Positions 50,301-57,707 are shown, numbered from the stretch's first letter. The stretch: 64,000 nucleotides of DNA from Calliphora vicina (GCF_958450345.1 NC_088782.1:97289358-97353357); one strand, 5' to 3'. A program made the numbers and translations. Notes: generated from the sequence alone by a model not told the origin.

Positions 50301-53300
50301 TATAAGATCCACTTCCGAAAATCACTTAAATACTCATTAATAAATAATAAATTATAAAAATTGCTGTAGTGAATCTCATTAAGATCGGCTTATAATTGGT
50401 TATAGCTCCCATATAAGAACCTTTTCCGAAAAACAACCTACATAAATATCTATAAAATATATATATCGAACAAAAATTATATACAGACCAGTTATTTTAT
50501 ATCCAAAAAGAGTTTTACTAGATTTTGTGAATATCGGTCCATATTTCACCATAGCTCCCACTTCCGAGAATCACTATAATTGCCATAAAAATCTTCTAAA
50601 TAACGTTATTGATATGAAATTCAACCAAAATAGGCCTCAAAAACGGTTTAGTTTATTGTAAAAAATTAAAAAACCGAAATTCCGTAATAAAATTGCCTTT
50701 AAGAAAGGCTTAACATGTTTTTAATCTTCGCAGTCGATTTATAAATATAAATTTTTTCTTAGCAAAAAAAATTTTTTTGGAAAAATTTTGGGGTTTTTTT
50801 GGTTTTTAATTTTTATTAATTTATTCTAAGCTTATAGAAAATAAAGTTCCAAACAAAACAAACTAAATGATTAAAATCTGTTTAGAACTTTTGATTTTAT
50901 AAACAAAAGATCAAGCAAATATCCCCTAATAAAATTGTTTCTACATTTTAACAAAAAGTCTTCTATAATTTTTTTAATTTTTAAAAATTGTATACATTTT
51001 TCAAAAGAAGATACAATTTCCTATACGTGGATATATAATATATATAACTTTCTTTTCCACTAGTCAAATTTATGGATTCAAAATCAACAACAAACAGAAA
51101 AGTTTCAGAATCTGCATTGCCGACTATTGCAGTACTAAACATAGAAAACAGTGCACGATGTAGCTAATTACTACGTGTTATGTATCATTTAATCATTTAG
51201 GACTTGTTTTATTTGGAACTTTGTTTTCTATATGTATTAAAAAAAATTAAGAGCATATATGAATTTTCAAATTTTTAATGCCGCACAGTGGTATGAGAAT
51301 AAAAAAAGTGGGAATAAATCTGTAACTTCTAAACCCTTATGCCGATTTCACATGCGCAAAGAGGAAGTGTAGTCGAGTTTTGAATTTGGACCTCATGACC
51401 CCACTAGGAGCGGGACCAGGGGTTCCCAAAGTAGGACACCTCGGGTATGTTCAATTTTTAAAATGATCCTATTTCTTGGTTTGTGTTTCGATTTAAAAAA
51501 TACACATACAGAATCTCCTCGTCGATCACTACATGAAACTTCGTCGTAGCTATCAATTATCTCTTATAACTTAGGAGATATTCGCATTTGAAAATTTAAT
51601 TTTCAACATTTTTACCCACCCTACACCAGTATTTTGGTGACCGCGATTCCAAATATTCTCCGATTTTATCCATTTTTCTTTTATGGGATTAACAATAGAT
51701 CTGTATATCAAATAAAGAAAGAAGTGTTTAAAAATCATGACTGAGTCCAAAGTTACATGCATTTGAATATAAAAAAAATAAAAAAGGCGATTTTTCGCAA
51801 TTTTTTGGGGGAAAAAGTACTTTTATTCTTTTTAAGTTATCTAAAAATTTTCTAAGAGGATGTATAATGAATTTGTACTTTTTGAAAAGCTAACTTTACG
51901 CCAAATATTTTAAATGAAAAAAACATTTATAATTTTTGATACCGACGGGATCAGGTCCATTCAAAAAATGCCTGTTTTTTATGTAAAATTCAACTTTAGG
52001 GCAATATCAAAATATAGTAACCTATTTTAGATGGCCCAATAAGTTCTTATTTGAAAAGCAGACAAAATCCTCTATCCATTGATATATAACATGTCTACCA
52101 TATGTTTTTTACGTGTCAAATAAATTAGGGAAAACTAAACAACTCGCTGAGAATTTACCTGTTGAAAATTAAATTTTCAAATGCGAATATCTCCTAAGCT
52201 ATAAGAGATAATTGATAGCTACGATTTTATGTAGTGCTCGACGAGGAGATTCTGTATGTGTAATTTTTTTTAAATCGGAACACAAACGAAGAAATAGGAT
52301 CATTTTTAAAATTGAACATACCCGAGGTGTCCTACTTTGGGAACTCATGGTCTAAATTCAAAACTTAAACTCGACTACACTTCCTCTTTGCGCATGTGTA
52401 ATTTCATTCAAATCGGCGTAAGGGTTTAGAAGTTACAGATTTATTTCCTTCTTTATTTATTCTCATACCACTGTGTGCCGTTTTAAAAACCAAAAATTTC
52501 GAAATTTTTCTAAAAAAATATTTTTTTTTTTGCCACAAAAAATTTATATTTCTAAAACGACTGCGAAGAGTAAAAACGTGTTAAACCTTACTTAAAGGTA
52601 ATTTTATTGCTGAATTTTGGTTTTTTCATTTTATTCAACCTCCTCCATTTTCGAAATAACGGTATATCTCGAAAATACGAGATAACCTAAAAAAAACGGT
52701 TAGCACCATTGCATTCAGCGTACCCGAATTAGTTTAGTCCACTGGGTGCCCTTCTTGACAGAAGAAAAAGTGTAAATTTCGAGCACAGTGTTATTAATTA
52801 CATTATTAAAAAATCGATGGTTATATCAATTGCAAATTGCTGAATTAGATAATACATATTTTTAAGCATTTGAAATAAATTGTATTTAGCTTTAAATTGT
52901 GTTTCTAACAATATATAAAATACCAATATCGAATAAACTAACTAATAAACTAACTTAAATACGTATAAATTTATTACACTTTGATAGTTGTGTTTTAATT
53001 AGTTTAATACATTCTTAACATTTCTATCGCGTGAGTGGAATTTTAAAAATTATCGAAGACACACTTATAAATATTTAATTTTTTCTATATTCTACACACC
53101 ATTACAAATAACTTATTCATAAATTAAATCAAGTTTTTCAACAACTTATACCTACACACCTTTGTTTATTACCGTTAAAAATAATACTAAACCAGTTTTG
53201 GCATTTATTTATACTCAAATTGAAGTATTCAATAAATAAAACTGTAAACGTCAAATTTAACTGAAAATAACGCCAAAATACAACTCTAAAATATTTTTGT

Positions 53301-53710
53301 GCAAAAGAAAACCCTTTAAGCCAACATAGCTTTCAAGCCATTCCAAACAACCCAAAGGTGCAAGAAATCATTTAAAAATGGAAAGCATATTGTGCTTAAA
53401 GAAAATCTCGTCTAATGAAAAGAAAAAGCCAAATATAACGTGTCATGTTGTACGAAACTCCAAACCAAAAAAATAGAAAAAAAAAACTTACCTTCAGATC
53501 AGCAGGCTGGACAAACTGCACAATTTTCTCATTCCAGTCGGTTTTGTTGCAACAAAATGCTTTCTCATCTATTAGCAAATCATAAATTGAACGTAAAACT
53601 TTCCAATCATTGTCTAAATTAAGACGGATTTCTTCAATTTCTTTGGGTGTAACGTACGAGCACAAGGTGTTGCCACACTTGGAAGTGTTAATTTGATTGC
53701 CAGCACTCAT
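29194..53710 (-). CDS. Csad: Cysteine sulfinic acid decarboxylase-like protein, six exons
   Basis: A PLP-dependent group II decarboxylase, expected to decarboxylate cysteine sulfinate to hypotaurine in the taurine pathway, in the cytosol as a homodimer (family knowledge). Exons on the minus strand: 53710-53492, 33806-33619, 33547-33422, 30353-30005, 29934-29446, 29382-29194, total 1560 nt, 519 residues plus stop. All five introns are GT-AG and phases match (0, 2, 2, 0, 0). Active-site residues seen: stacking histidine in SEESHYSFKK (His212), PLP aspartate in LWLHID (Asp294, last residue of exon 4), and PLP lysine in SFSWNPHK (Lys326). YLFQQDKFYDVSYDTGNK and QCGRKIDAFKFWLM match CSAD rather than aspartate decarboxylase (black), and PLQC has Leu-Gln where black, as I recall it, has Gln-Gln. 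Length fits the family (about 490-520). The start is the first ATG of the exon 1 frame; the N-terminus is variable in this family. No break is seen, so it should be functional. Confidence 0.93.
29446..29934 (-). CDS. Csad: Csad exon 5 (PLP lysine)
   Basis: Residues 295-457. Starts ACLGGSSLL, equivalent to the AAWGG loop after the PLP aspartate, contains NSFSWNPHK with the Schiff-base lysine, and YLFQQDKFYDVSYDTGNK, the flexible catalytic loop carrying the conserved tyrosine. Donor is GTATGT after LKLYE; acceptor is CTACAG. Confidence 0.95.
30005..30353 (-). CDS. Csad: Csad exon 4
   Basis: Residues 178-294. YGIVLARYKRFPNIK, LFTSEESHYSFKKA (stacking histidine), FVNATAGTTVLGAFD and CEKYDLWLHID. 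Acceptor ATTCCAG, donor GTAAGT. The first base completes the Met codon split by intron 3. Confidence 0.95.
30491..30669. mobile_element. hAT-like MITE, second copy, in Csad intron 3
   Basis: Inverted relative to 14,173-14,354 and about 85-90% alike by eye. Ends CATAGAGAATTATACATAGA and (right) CTCTATGTTACCCTATG. Flanks TTCTGAAT at 30,483-30,490 and TTCTGAAC at 30,670-30,677 are a one-mismatch 8-bp duplication, so it is older than, or as decayed as, its partner. Confidence 0.85.
30734..31310 (-). mobile_element. DINE-like element, family 2, minus orientation, in intron 3
   Basis: Begins with ACAAGTAAGAGAGCTATATT then CGGCTGTGCCGAATC, the complement of the 3' terminal hairpin. Runs through A- and T-rich tracts to CTTCTCGAAAGCATGTCTGA CAGAATTATTGAAG (31,200-31,237) and GGATCCCGAAGGTATCTGGG GTCTTCAGAAAATT, matching 46,385-46,460 reversed. 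It stops near CAGACAGACGAACATGGCT, so the 5' terminus is missing. Confidence 0.8.
31745..31997. mobile_element. PIF/Harbinger-like MITE with TTA duplication
   Basis: Arms of about 100 bp are near-perfect inverted copies, starting GGCCCTAATTTTGTAAATCA on both strands and sharing AAAGTGATATTTATATGGAA then AGCAAAAACAAAATTTC. TTA flanks both ends (31,742-31,744 and 31,998-32,000). 3-bp TTA/TAA duplications with GG(G/C)CC ends are typical of PIF/Harbinger; the assignment is inference. Located in Csad intron 3. Confidence 0.85.
32001..32555. other. Csad intron 3, unassigned AT-rich DNA
   Basis: No recognisable repeat terminus. Confidence 0.4.
32556..32926 (-). repeat. tRNA-derived SINE
   Basis: On the minus strand the head reads ATGGTGTAGTGGTTGG (A-box-like) and, 35 bp on, GGTTCGATTCCTGGCA (a close match to the B box GGTTCGANNCC). 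The remaining tRNA stem pairs do not form (5' GTGACGTC versus 3' CAGAGGAC), so it is not a working tRNA. A non-tRNA body of about 290 bp follows with no coding capacity, a T-rich tract on the plus strand and the words CCAGATCTTGGCGGGCTGTC. Location is Csad intron 3. The 3' limit is approximate. Confidence 0.65.
32923..32988. repeat. 28-bp inverted repeat (hairpin) at the SINE head
   Basis: Arms 32,923-32,950 and 32,961-32,988 are 28 bp with one mismatch, around a 10-bp loop TATGTTGGGT. The left arm begins CAGGGTCGAATAAGTTAAA. It overlaps the 5' edge of the SINE. Confidence 0.85.
32989..33421. other. Csad intron 3, nothing recognised
   Basis: No repeat terminus. Ends at the exon 3 donor GTAAGT at 33,416-33,421. 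Confidence 0.4.
33422..33547 (-). CDS. Csad: Csad exon 3
   Basis: Encodes YTFEVAPVFSLIEMEIIRKV followed by EGDGIFSPGGSISN, matching the conserved N-terminal catalytic-domain blocks of CSAD (EIAPVF.LME, GDGIF.PGGSISN). Acceptor TGACCCAG; donor GTAAGT splits the following Met codon. Confidence 0.93.
33619..33806 (-). CDS. Csad: Csad exon 2
   Basis: Encodes NLIDLKIEENQSHSIEEIQK, then LCREVIKYSVKTSHGRFHNQ and LFGQMDPYGLAGSWITEALN, homologous to CSAD YSVKTGHPRFFNQLFSGLDP...LNTS. Acceptor TCTTTACAG, donor GTAAGT. It is 20 kb from exon 1. Confidence 0.93.
33807..35349. other. Csad intron 1, AT-rich, no element defined
   Basis: 34,480-35,000 repeats AATTCAT/ATGAATT words. A small inverted pair TTTACTGGA...TCCAGTAAA lies at 34,138-34,236. 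No transposon end could be fixed. Confidence 0.4.
35350..36755 (-). repeat. Unclassified ~1-kb repeat, minus copy, with an insertion
   Basis: The inverse of 54,478-55,449. Matching words (in plus-strand order here) include GTGTCCCAAATTTTTTTTTT, GAATTTTGGAACGCATA, CCCGTGCCGACTTGCGATTT AGTTTT, GGCCACTAGAACAAGAAATG and CGCAGGTA, then GAAATTCC and CTTGGGGTTA. Positions 35,416-35,875 are absent from the other copy and resemble the TCAAGTGAACCAAC MITE of 41,987-42,445, so that piece is an insertion. No coding capacity. Confidence 0.75.
37132..37320 (+). repeat. Truncated head of the same ~1-kb repeat
   Basis: TTTTAACCCCAAGTGCTATT, then GGTTAATTTTTCTGCTGTT, AAGTTTCATCAAAATCGG and CCCAAAAATATATAACATTT match 54,478-54,640. 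It faces the 3' head of the minus copy across 375 bp. Confidence 0.75.
37321..39255. other. Csad intron 1, mostly non-repetitive
   Basis: Contains a GC-richer, apparently unique stretch at 38,400-38,650 (see findings). Open frames on the minus strand at 37,783-38,835 show no domain. No transposon end seen. Confidence 0.4.
39256..40195. mobile_element. hAT-like non-autonomous element with perfect 8-bp duplication
   Basis: Left end CAGGGAAACCGGAAATATGC; right end, as complement, CAGGGAAACCAAAATATGCA. GTAATAAG at 39,248-39,255 recurs at 40,196-40,203. The body is rich in AAAATATGCTCT words on both sides. CAGGG ends and 8-bp duplications fit hAT. A DINE-like element is nested inside at 39,604-39,870. 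No transposase is visible. Lies in Csad intron 1. Confidence 0.9.
39604..39870 (-). mobile_element. DINE-like element, family 2, 3' fragment, nested in a hAT element
   Basis: Starts AACAAGTAAGAGAGCTATAT then TCGGCTGTGCCGAATC and CTTATATACCCTTCACC, the complement of the family 2 3' terminus, followed by the T-rich body. Truncated at the far side. Interrupts the hAT-like element, so it is the younger insertion. Confidence 0.8.
40204..40465. other. Csad intron 1, nothing recognised
   Basis: AT-rich, no repeat end. Confidence 0.35.
40466..41540 (+). mobile_element. Jockey-clade LINE fragment, decayed, in intron 1
   Basis: Frame-shifted blocks in order: IPTMNNPNILDVTFDSLFTS SAHDTAI (40,840-40,920) and KISTLAVSTWGIDKELLLDTYKTIR then VVHYAAPVW (40,940-41,040), the jockey thumb and C-terminal blocks. 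CYNITQQEPPPKH-like text follows, and a 3' region (41,350-41,540) shared with 43,690-43,950. Poly-stop content shows an old copy. Confidence 0.7.
41545..41905. repeat. Fragment of the TAGGG...CCCGGG hAT-like repeat
   Basis: Left end TAGGGTTCCTAATTTCCCGG; later CCCGGGAATTCCTG near 41,890. It interrupts sequence that is continuous at 43,950-44,060 (jockey 3' end), so it is an insertion into that LINE tail. Confidence 0.5.
41987..42445. mobile_element. MITE with ATGTCAAGTGAACCAAC ends
   Basis: Left ATGTCAAGTGAACCAACATT, right (complement) ATGTCAAGTGAACCAACTTT. Both arms carry TTTGAAATC and CGGGATGAAATTTGCA. It interrupts ATTGTTATG of the LINE tail, which is uninterrupted at 44,067-44,080. A possible 2-bp AT duplication remains. 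A related copy lies at 35,416-35,875. Confidence 0.75.
42446..43685. other. Csad intron 1, AT-rich; small MITE scrap at 42,889-42,925
   Basis: TGTCAAAAATAACCTAAGTC then GGTTGTCAAAAA at 42,889-42,913 is a scrap of the 14,173/30,491 MITE. Otherwise nothing that I can name. Confidence 0.4.
43690..45720 (+). repeat. Three related repeats built on a jockey 3' tail
   Basis: 43,690-44,100 repeats 41,345-41,985 (LINE 3' end). Downstream, three blocks repeat in the same orientation: 44,206-44,410, 45,055-45,265 and 45,513-45,720. Shared words are ATTGAAATGTCTTGAACT (or variants), AAAGAGAATTTAAT, TTTGCACGTTAGGATTTTGT TTTT and AATAATTTCAT. LINE-tail words (AGATTTAAATACTTATTGTT AG) recur at 44,056 and 45,425. 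The spacing is uneven (about 850 and 460 bp). Confidence 0.75.
45806..46005 (+). mobile_element. DINE-like element, family 1, internally deleted
   Basis: Starts TTATACCCTACAGCATCATA GTGGGGAGGGTAT, has GATGTCCGTCC (a short GTCY remnant) and CATAGCTCCCATATAAGGTC then CACTTCCGAAAATCACT. It lacks the 3' hairpin end. Confidence 0.75.
46229..46869 (+). mobile_element. DINE-like element, family 2, near full length
   Basis: 5' end TATACCCTTCACCTTCGTGA GAATGGTATATAT (hairpin-forming), then GTCCGTCTGTCTGTTGAAAT CAATTTTC, AGACATGCTTTCGAGAAG, and 3' end GGCACAGCCGAATATAGCTC TCTTATTTGTTT with the ATGCGGC/GCCGAAT hairpin slightly mutated. 641 bp, no coding sequence. This copy defines the family in the window. 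Confidence 0.82.
46870..47237. other. Csad intron 1, nothing recognised
   Basis: No repeat end or motif seen. Confidence 0.35.
47238..49273 (-). mobile_element. Long DINE-like element with internal tandem repeats
   Basis: Both ends are present: AACAAGTAAGAGTACTATAT TCGGCCGTGCCGAATC with hairpin at 47,257-47,273 (3' end) and ACCACTTATGGTGGTGGAGG GTATA at 49,248-49,272 (5' end hairpin). It has an interior GACGGACAGACAGACGGACA (GTCY) block at 49,111-49,130. The interior 47,560-48,830 carries about nine units containing TTATATGGGAGCTATGG and AATATGGACCGATATTC, spaced about 150 bp. At 2036 bp it is three times the length of the other copies. No coding capacity. Lies in Csad intron 1. Confidence 0.85.
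49274..50159. other. Csad intron 1, AT-rich, nothing recognised
   Basis: CCTAACCACAAAAGCCTTTA AGTCGATTTTAAGTC occurs twice (49,892 and 50,124), a short direct repeat. Otherwise low complexity. Confidence 0.4.
50160..50590 (+). repeat. Fragment of the long DINE-like element (tandem units), plus orientation
   Basis: Three units with CCATATAAGATCCACTTCCG AAAATCACT, the complement of the units at 47,560-48,830, preceded by TCTGTGTAAAACACTCTCAC as at 49,100 reversed. Both termini are missing. Confidence 0.7.
50640..52790. mobile_element. Second copy of the CACTGTG long-inverted-repeat element, with a nested element
   Basis: Matches 23,870-24,373: GCCTTTAAGAAAGGCTTAAC ATGTTTTTAATCTTCGCAGT C, then AAACCAAAAATTT and, at the right, CTGGGTGCCCTTCTTGACAG and GAGCACAGTG. 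The left terminal 150 bp is missing. Interrupted by the element at 51,284-52,475. Confidence 0.75.
51284..52475. mobile_element. Transib-like non-autonomous element with CACAGTG ends and TGCCG duplication
   Basis: Ends are CACAGTGGTATGAGAATAAA on both strands. Arms of about 320 bp (51,284-51,608 and 52,160-52,475) are inverted copies, sharing for example AACTTCTAAACCCTTA, GCGCAAAGAGGAAGTGTAGT and TCTCCTCGTCGA. TGCCG at 51,279-51,283 recurs at 52,476-52,480. The same site without the element is at 24,099-24,103. Ends of the form CACAGTG and GC-rich 5-bp duplications are known of Transib transposons; assignment is inference. No transposase in the middle. Confidence 0.8.
52791..53491. other. Csad intron 1, proximal end, nothing recognised
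   Basis: AT-rich, no repeat end. Ends at donor GTAAGT, 53,486-53,491. Confidence 0.4.
53492..53710 (-). CDS. Csad: Csad exon 1 (N-terminus)
   Basis: 73 residues from ATG at 53,708-53,710: MSAGNQINTSKCGNTLCSYV, then TPKEIEEIRLNLDNDWKVLR SIYDLLIDEKAFC and VQFVQPADLK, the last matching W.EPEELKQL-type text of CSAD. Donor GTAAGT in phase 0. Upstream bases in frame would start with GTG, so the ATG is the natural start. The distance to exon 2 is 19.7 kb; the phase and the homology join them. Confidence 0.85.
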
Positions 53711-54477
53711 TTTCACACGACTTCTTTCTTAATAATTATTTTGTAACGTTCAACAACTTGTTTACTTTTAATTAATTCTACGTTTGTATGGAAATTTGCA
53801 ATTTATTTAATTTAATGAAATTTATTTAATGTTTTGAGAACGAAACTAAAAAAAAATCACTTTTAACAACCGTTTAACTTGATGTCTACGATTGTTGTGT
53901 GATTTGAAAATTCTTTAAACTCACTATCTACCCGTTTCAGTGCTTTTGTTTTTTTTTTCTACTTATATACTTGTATTTTATTTTCAATTCTTATTTATTT
54001 ATTCGATTTGTTTTAAAAAGAAAAGGGCCTCGCTTTATATTGTTGGCAATAATTGTTTGAAATGATTACTTTATTTATACTTGTCTACAAATCCATTTGC
54101 ATTGAAATACAAAAGTAAAAAATTTATAAAAAAAATTCATTTGACGTACGATTATTTGATTTTAGGTATTGTATGTGTTTATAATCTTCTACTTACGATC
54201 AGTTTAATATTTTTACTTTCATTTGGGTTCTTTTTTTTTGAAAAAGAGAATACCAAACAAGTTACCAACCTAAAACACTCGAGTGCATACAGTAGAATAT
54301 CGATATAGTGATCTAAAGAATACATATACATATGTACGTTTATAATATTTACTCGTATGTATGGATCTATGTATTCTTCAATAGACATTAGAGTGGTTCA
54401 CATTCAGATGTATTGAGCTACAATTCAATCCCAGCAGTTCTATGTGACTATCCCGAACTAGTGATCACTATGACATT
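53711..54477. promoter_or_regulatory. Csad 5' UTR and presumed promoter region
   Basis: Lies immediately upstream of the Csad start on the minus strand. I see no TATA box at a sensible distance, and no repeat ends. The transcription start is not located. Confidence 0.35.
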
Positions 54478-55449
54478 TTAACCCCAAGTGCTAATAAGGG
54501 TTAATTTTAATTTTTCTGCTGTTAATATATTTACTAGACTTCATGTTATACTTTTTTTAAGTTTAATCAAAATCGACCCAAAAATATATAATATTTCGCT
54601 ATCTTTTCATGAGAAATTCAAAATATTGAAAAAATTGACCTTTGACCTTCACGATTTAAGGATTAACGATTTCAGATTTTAGTAAAACTTTCAGACTATA
54701 TTTAAAATTAACTGAACTATAATATTCGGTATAGATTTTACTTAAAAATCCTAACAGTAAAGAAATTCGGATCATTCACCAAAATATGGACAAAATATAG
54801 TTTTTCTCGAAAATCGCAAAATTTAAATCGCAGGTACGGAAAAACTATAGGAGGTATTGTCATACTTTTTTCATATTTTTATTCCCTATTATGTTCTCAA
54901 TAAATCCCCATGTGATGATCAAAAAATTCTGAAATTTGTTTAATAAAATTTTTAAAAATTTGAAACTGGAGTTTTGAATCAGCCGTTAAAAAAATATTTT
55001 TGTTGGTCATACCTGCGAATAGGTTAACGGTTTCCTACTAAGACAAAAACTCATATACAAGTAAATATGGATATATTTTAAGTAAAAATGAGCTTTTATT
55101 TTAATATTTCTCAAAATATATTAATTTTGTTCCTACATTTCTTGTTCTAGTGGCCAGAGACATGTTAATGGCCTGACGATTTTTTAATAAGTTTAACATT
55201 TTCTAACCAATTTTTGTCTTTTATTAGGACGATAATTACGTGCACATTTCGATTCTTTTAAATTAAATTGCAAAAGAGAAAAATAGCATATTTTACCCCT
55301 GAAAATGCACCTTAAAACTAAATCGCAAGTCGGCACGGGTTGTAATCATGATAGAATGACAAAATTTCATATTTAACTATAGTTTTGAATATATAAAAAA
55401 ATAGAGGGTATGCGTTCCAAAATTCCAAAAAAAAAATTTGGGACACCCA
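54478..55449 (+). repeat. Unclassified ~1-kb repeat, plus copy
   Basis: Runs from TTTTAACCCCAAGTGC to GGGACACCC. Contains CATACCTGCGAATAGGTTAA C, TTCTTGTTCTAGTGGCC and AAATCGCAAGTCGGCACGGG TTG. The inverse copy is at 35,350-36,755 and a fragment is at 6999-7203. Terminal inverted repeats are not evident. Confidence 0.75.
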
Positions 55450-55937
55450 ATGCTCATGATGCAGATAATTTTAGAAGAAATGATCGATTCCATATTTAAA
55501 GGTATTATTCGAAAAACGGTTATTTGTATGTATATATATCGCTAATTTGCTGCAATAACGTCATAACTCCAAATCCGGATGTTTTGAACTGAGTAATACA
55601 AAATATGCGCCGTTCTTTAGTCTTTCATATACATAGTTTTATCTGTTTTAAAAAAAGTAAATTATTTTTTGTATGAAAGTGTTTTTTCGTTATAAACGTC
55701 AAAATTAAAATTCACGTTTTCTCGTATATTTGACAAGCAAAAATTTGGGTTAAATACAGATTAGAAAGATATTGGCGCATATTCATAAATCATAACTAAA
55801 GTCGGAACTAGTAAAACAGCAACTAAAAAATAGTTCGTAGATAGTTGCAGATCTTATTCACAATTCATAACTATCTTAGTTACTGCTTTGACATGTAGGG
55901 AAAACAAAATGTCGATAATATTTTGATCGACATATAT
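55450..55937. other. Intergenic DNA, nothing recognised
   Basis: AT-rich, no repeat end. Confidence 0.35.
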
Positions 55938-55940
55938 ACT

Positions 55941-56289
55941 TGGTCAATTCACAAGGTCTCTTATCAGTCATATTGTCATAATGTCCTAATATATCACGAC
56001 TCAGCAGCTCGGCTAAACCGACACTTAAGGTAAGGTCACACATGGCAAATATTTGCTCAAAACAGCGTAACCACTTTTTTTAGTACAAATTTGTTTGACG
56101 TGTTTACTCTTACAAGTGTTTTGTAAGATCAAACAGCATCAAATAAAATAAAACTAAATTTTTTGTTTTGAATCATACTAAGTAAAATAAGTTTTAGGAC
56201 GTTTTTTGCTTGAAAAGCAATATAAAGCATTGTGAAATATTAGGACATTATGACAATATGACATGATAAGAGACCTTGTGAATTGACCA
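55941..56289. mobile_element. MITE with TGGTCAATTCACAAGG ends and ACT duplication
   Basis: Left TGGTCAATTCACAAGGTCTC, then TTATCAGTCATATTGTCATA ATGTCCTAATAT. The right arm, complemented, has the same words. ACT flanks both ends (55,938-55,940; 56,290-56,292). A shorter relative is at 62,714-62,956 with AAT at both ends. 3-bp duplications fit PIF/Harbinger-type or related DNA transposons. Confidence 0.8.
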
Positions 56290-56334
56290 ACTGTAATTAA
56301 TTAAAATGCTAATGAAGCTATTAAAAAACTATTT

Positions 56335-57070
56335 ATACCCTACACCACCATAGTGGGGAGGGTATTATGCGTTTGTGCAGATGTTTGTAACACCCACCTT
56401 AAAGTATACCGATCGACTTAGAATCACTTTCTGAGTCGATTAAACGATGTCCGTCCGTCCGTCCGTCTGGTTGGCTGGCTGTCCATGTAAACCTTGTGCG
56501 CAGAGTACAGGTCGCAATTTTGAAGATATTTCGATCAAATTTGGTACATATTACTTTTTCGGTCCAAGGACCAAGCCTATTGAAACTGGCTGAAATCGGT
56601 TCATTATTTCACCTAGACCCCATACAAATGTCCCCTCGAAATTGGACTTTATCAGTCATAAATGTTTAATTTATCTATGTATCTACACAAATTTCGCTCC
56701 AAATAAGTTTTATATATACAAAATTCATGTCACCAAAATTCATGTCACCGATGTTACGATCGGTCCATAATTAGTCATAGCTCCCATATAGACCCGCTTC
56801 CGAAAATCACTTTAACGTGCATAAATCGCTTAAAAATGTTGGTATACACACAAAATTCAACATAGTTAACTTTAATATAGACATAAATCACACGACCTAA
56901 TTTTATGGTGATCGGTCCATAATTGGTCATAGCCCCCATATAACCCCACTTCCGAAAATCACTCAAAAATATAAATTATTGAAATTTTAAAAGAAACATT
57001 TTTTTGCTCTTTTACTTAGTGTAGGGTATTATATGGTCGGGCTTGACCGACCATACTTTCTTACTTGTTT
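56335..57070 (+). mobile_element. DINE-1/mini-me-like element, family 1, full length
   Basis: 5' hairpin ACCCTACACCACCATAGTGG then GGAGGGT; GTCCGTCCGTCCGTCCGTCT at 56,450-56,470; two ATAGCTCCCATATAG/CTTCCGAAAATCACT units; 3' hairpin ATGGTCGG/CCGACCAT at 57,033-57,054; end TTTCTTACTTGTTT. 736 bp, no coding sequence. It is nearly identical to 1058-1815 in its 5' two-thirds. Confidence 0.85.
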
Positions 57071-57704
57071 TGTTCTATAAAAAGTACGTACAAAATGTAT
57101 AGTTATAGTTTGTATGTAAATGAATTAAAATAAGGGCATGTAAAATTAAATTTTTCAATAGAATGTTGTCGACAAAAAAAAACACATCTCTAGATTATTT
57201 TCTTTTTGTATAGATGTATTAAAATGAAATCAATCAGCTGTTTTTTGAATATATTAGTTAGTTGGCATTTAGTTACAACTTTACCCATGATTAAGTGCTA
57301 ACTAATTGTGCTGAAAGTAACCAAATGTGAATAACTTAAATAGGTACTTAAAAAGTTAACACTTGGTGATCGTTTATGAATATGCGCCATTAATATCTAC
57401 TATCTAAAACAGGTTTTATTTCTGAAATCGCATGATTTGTTGAAAATTTATTTAAGAAATAGTAAAATGTCATAAAACATTCAAAGCCGTTTTTCTCGAT
57501 ACAACTTTTTTTGAATTATGACGCTGTTGCAGCAAATGAGCGATATGTCGAATATTTTATAACTCTACTCGAATAATATTTGTAAATCGCAATCACAAGA
57601 CTCTTGGTGAGTTCAAATCACAAGAGTATACTGAATGAAGTGAACTGATGTAGACTAATCCAAACATTAAAGAAGCAATAAAATGATTAATGTTTTAATC
57701 TTAA
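57071..57704. other. Intergenic DNA, nothing recognised
   Basis: No repeat end or coding motif. Confidence 0.35.
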
Positions 57705-57707
57705 GTA

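Noticed and set aside
29194..53710. Assignment as aspartate decarboxylase (black) or glutamate decarboxylase
   Set aside because: YLFQQDKFYDVSYDTG and the Leu-Gln-Cys after the PLP lysine region fit the CSAD-like group better; I recall black as having Gln-Gln-Cys there. A tree would settle it.
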